This document shows, piece after piece, positions 63,610 to 64,000 of a stretch of DNA of 64,000 bases. The stretch's first letter is position 1; every line of letters starts with the position of its first letter. Under the pieces are notes generated by a model that did no database searches, was not told the origin of the DNA, and saw nothing but the letters and a program-made list of their open reading frames with translations. The stretch is from assembly GCA_947503965.1 (NCBI GenBank), contig CANNFU010000001.1, forward strand, positions 248,001 to 312,000. Reading direction: 5' to 3'. Made by a program: the position numbers and the translations under genes. The DNA comes from an uncultured Paracoccaceae bacterium (lineage in GTDB: Bacteria; Pseudomonadota; Alphaproteobacteria; Rhodobacterales; Rhodobacteraceae).

Positions 63610-64000
63610 GCCGTTGCGCAGTTTTGCACGCGAGATGAAGCGCGGCGAAGAAGACCAGGTTAATCAACTGTTGCGCGCCACCTTTGGCGGTACGGCAGAG
63701 GCACAACTGGTTCGCAAACTGCGAAAATCCCGCATGATCGCGGGCGAGACCGTATTGCCATTCGAGGAGAAGATCATCGGCTACTATGCCTTGTCTCACT
63801 TCGTGAAGCCAAAAAACTGGTTGTGCCTTGCCCCGGTTGCCATCCATCCGGATCATCAACGGCAGGGCCACGGCAAGCGGGTGATGGGTATCCTGACCGA
63901 ATGGGCGCGGCTGACAAAAACGCCTGTTGTGGTGTTGGGCGAACCGGATTTCTATAGAAAGGCCGGGTTTTCGGTGGCGCATGCAGCGCAATTGCGCTCT
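63596..64000 (+). CDS. GNAT family N-acetyltransferase, cut by right edge
   Basis: The first 135 codons are seen. The sequence has the GNAT shape: EMKRGEEDQVNQLLRATFGG at the N-terminus, the acetyl-CoA site VAIHPDHQRQGHGKRVMGIL at about 86-105, and VVLGEPDFYRKAGFSVAHA. The likely ATG at 63596 overlaps the end of the dehydrogenase by 14 nt; a TTG six codons on is possible. The C-terminus lies outside the window. Confidence 0.85.
   Translation, partial: MTKDKPLRSFAREMKRGEEDQVNQLLRATFGGTAEAQLVRKLRKSRMIAGETVLPFEEKIIGYYALSHFVKPKNWLCLAPVAIHPDHQRQGHGKRVMGILTEWARLTKTPVVVLGEPDFYRKAGFSVAHAAQLRS

Overview
The window reads as chromosomal DNA of a marine-type alphaproteobacterium of the Rhodobacteraceae (Roseobacter group; Yoonia, Loktanella or Octadecabacter-like is my guess). 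Support: the ctaC-ctaB-small membrane protein-ctaG-ctaE-surf1-thrC order, a tad/cpa pilus locus with roseobacter-style Flp pilins, a ruvCAB-ybgC-tolQRAB-pal-cpoB-tilS-ftsH run, an Fnr-type box before ccoGHIS, and a CIRCE element before groESL. I see no rRNA, tRNA, CRISPR array, insertion sequence or prophage; this is almost entirely core genome with one accessory-looking block (the pilus locus).

Layout. 1-4990 (minus): cytochrome c oxidase subunits II and III with assembly factors (CtaB, CtaG, Surf1), then threonine synthase cut by the left edge. 5173-11621 (plus): tldD, two acetyltransferases, dprA, topA. 11752-13608 (plus): the two subunits of a 3-oxoacid CoA-transferase with an unknown 77-residue gene between them, then a small acetyltransferase. 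13605-14450 (minus): a lytic transglycosylase that stands head to head with the pilus genes.

14800-27355 (plus): a tad (Flp/type IVc) pilus locus: two Flp pilins, cpaB, the secretin cpaC, an OmpA-like lipoprotein, tadZ/cpaE, tadA/cpaF, tadB, tadC, two TPR lipoproteins, prepilin peptidase cpaA, and a linked AAA+ ATPase. Strong hairpin terminators after the first pilin and after cpaB, plus several non-coding gaps, suggest several transcription units with the pilin made in excess. TadE/TadF/TadG-type minor pilins are not in the window.

27426-35502: a hydroxyisobutyrate-dehydrogenase-like gene, the helicase and PdeM nuclease of the ligase-associated DNA-damage set (without ligase), then on minus a membrane-anchored LytTR protein, folD, fhs and a MOSC protein. 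35658-47385 (minus): ftsH, tilS, the complete Tol-Pal envelope system, ybgC, an unknown gene and ruvCAB. 47695-53483: a DUF1127 protein, small membrane proteins, prmA, SGNH hydrolase, PhzF-like protein, msrA, and an MFS transporter. 53527-56067 (minus): a PAS-GGDEF-EAL protein. 56327-60490 (plus): ccoGHIS, for copper handling and maturation of cbb3 oxidase, under a perfect Fnr-type box. 60615-62594: groES-groEL. The right end has a second hydroxyisobutyrate-dehydrogenase-like gene and an acetyltransferase cut by the window edge.

The best candidates for something not fully described are the AAA+ ATPase at the end of the pilus locus, the P-loop-deficient TadZ, the small gene inside scoA/scoB, the long non-coding stretch between the second pilin and cpaB, and the TGTAC repeat cluster between the c-di-GMP gene and ccoG. 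All are inferences from sequence reading alone.
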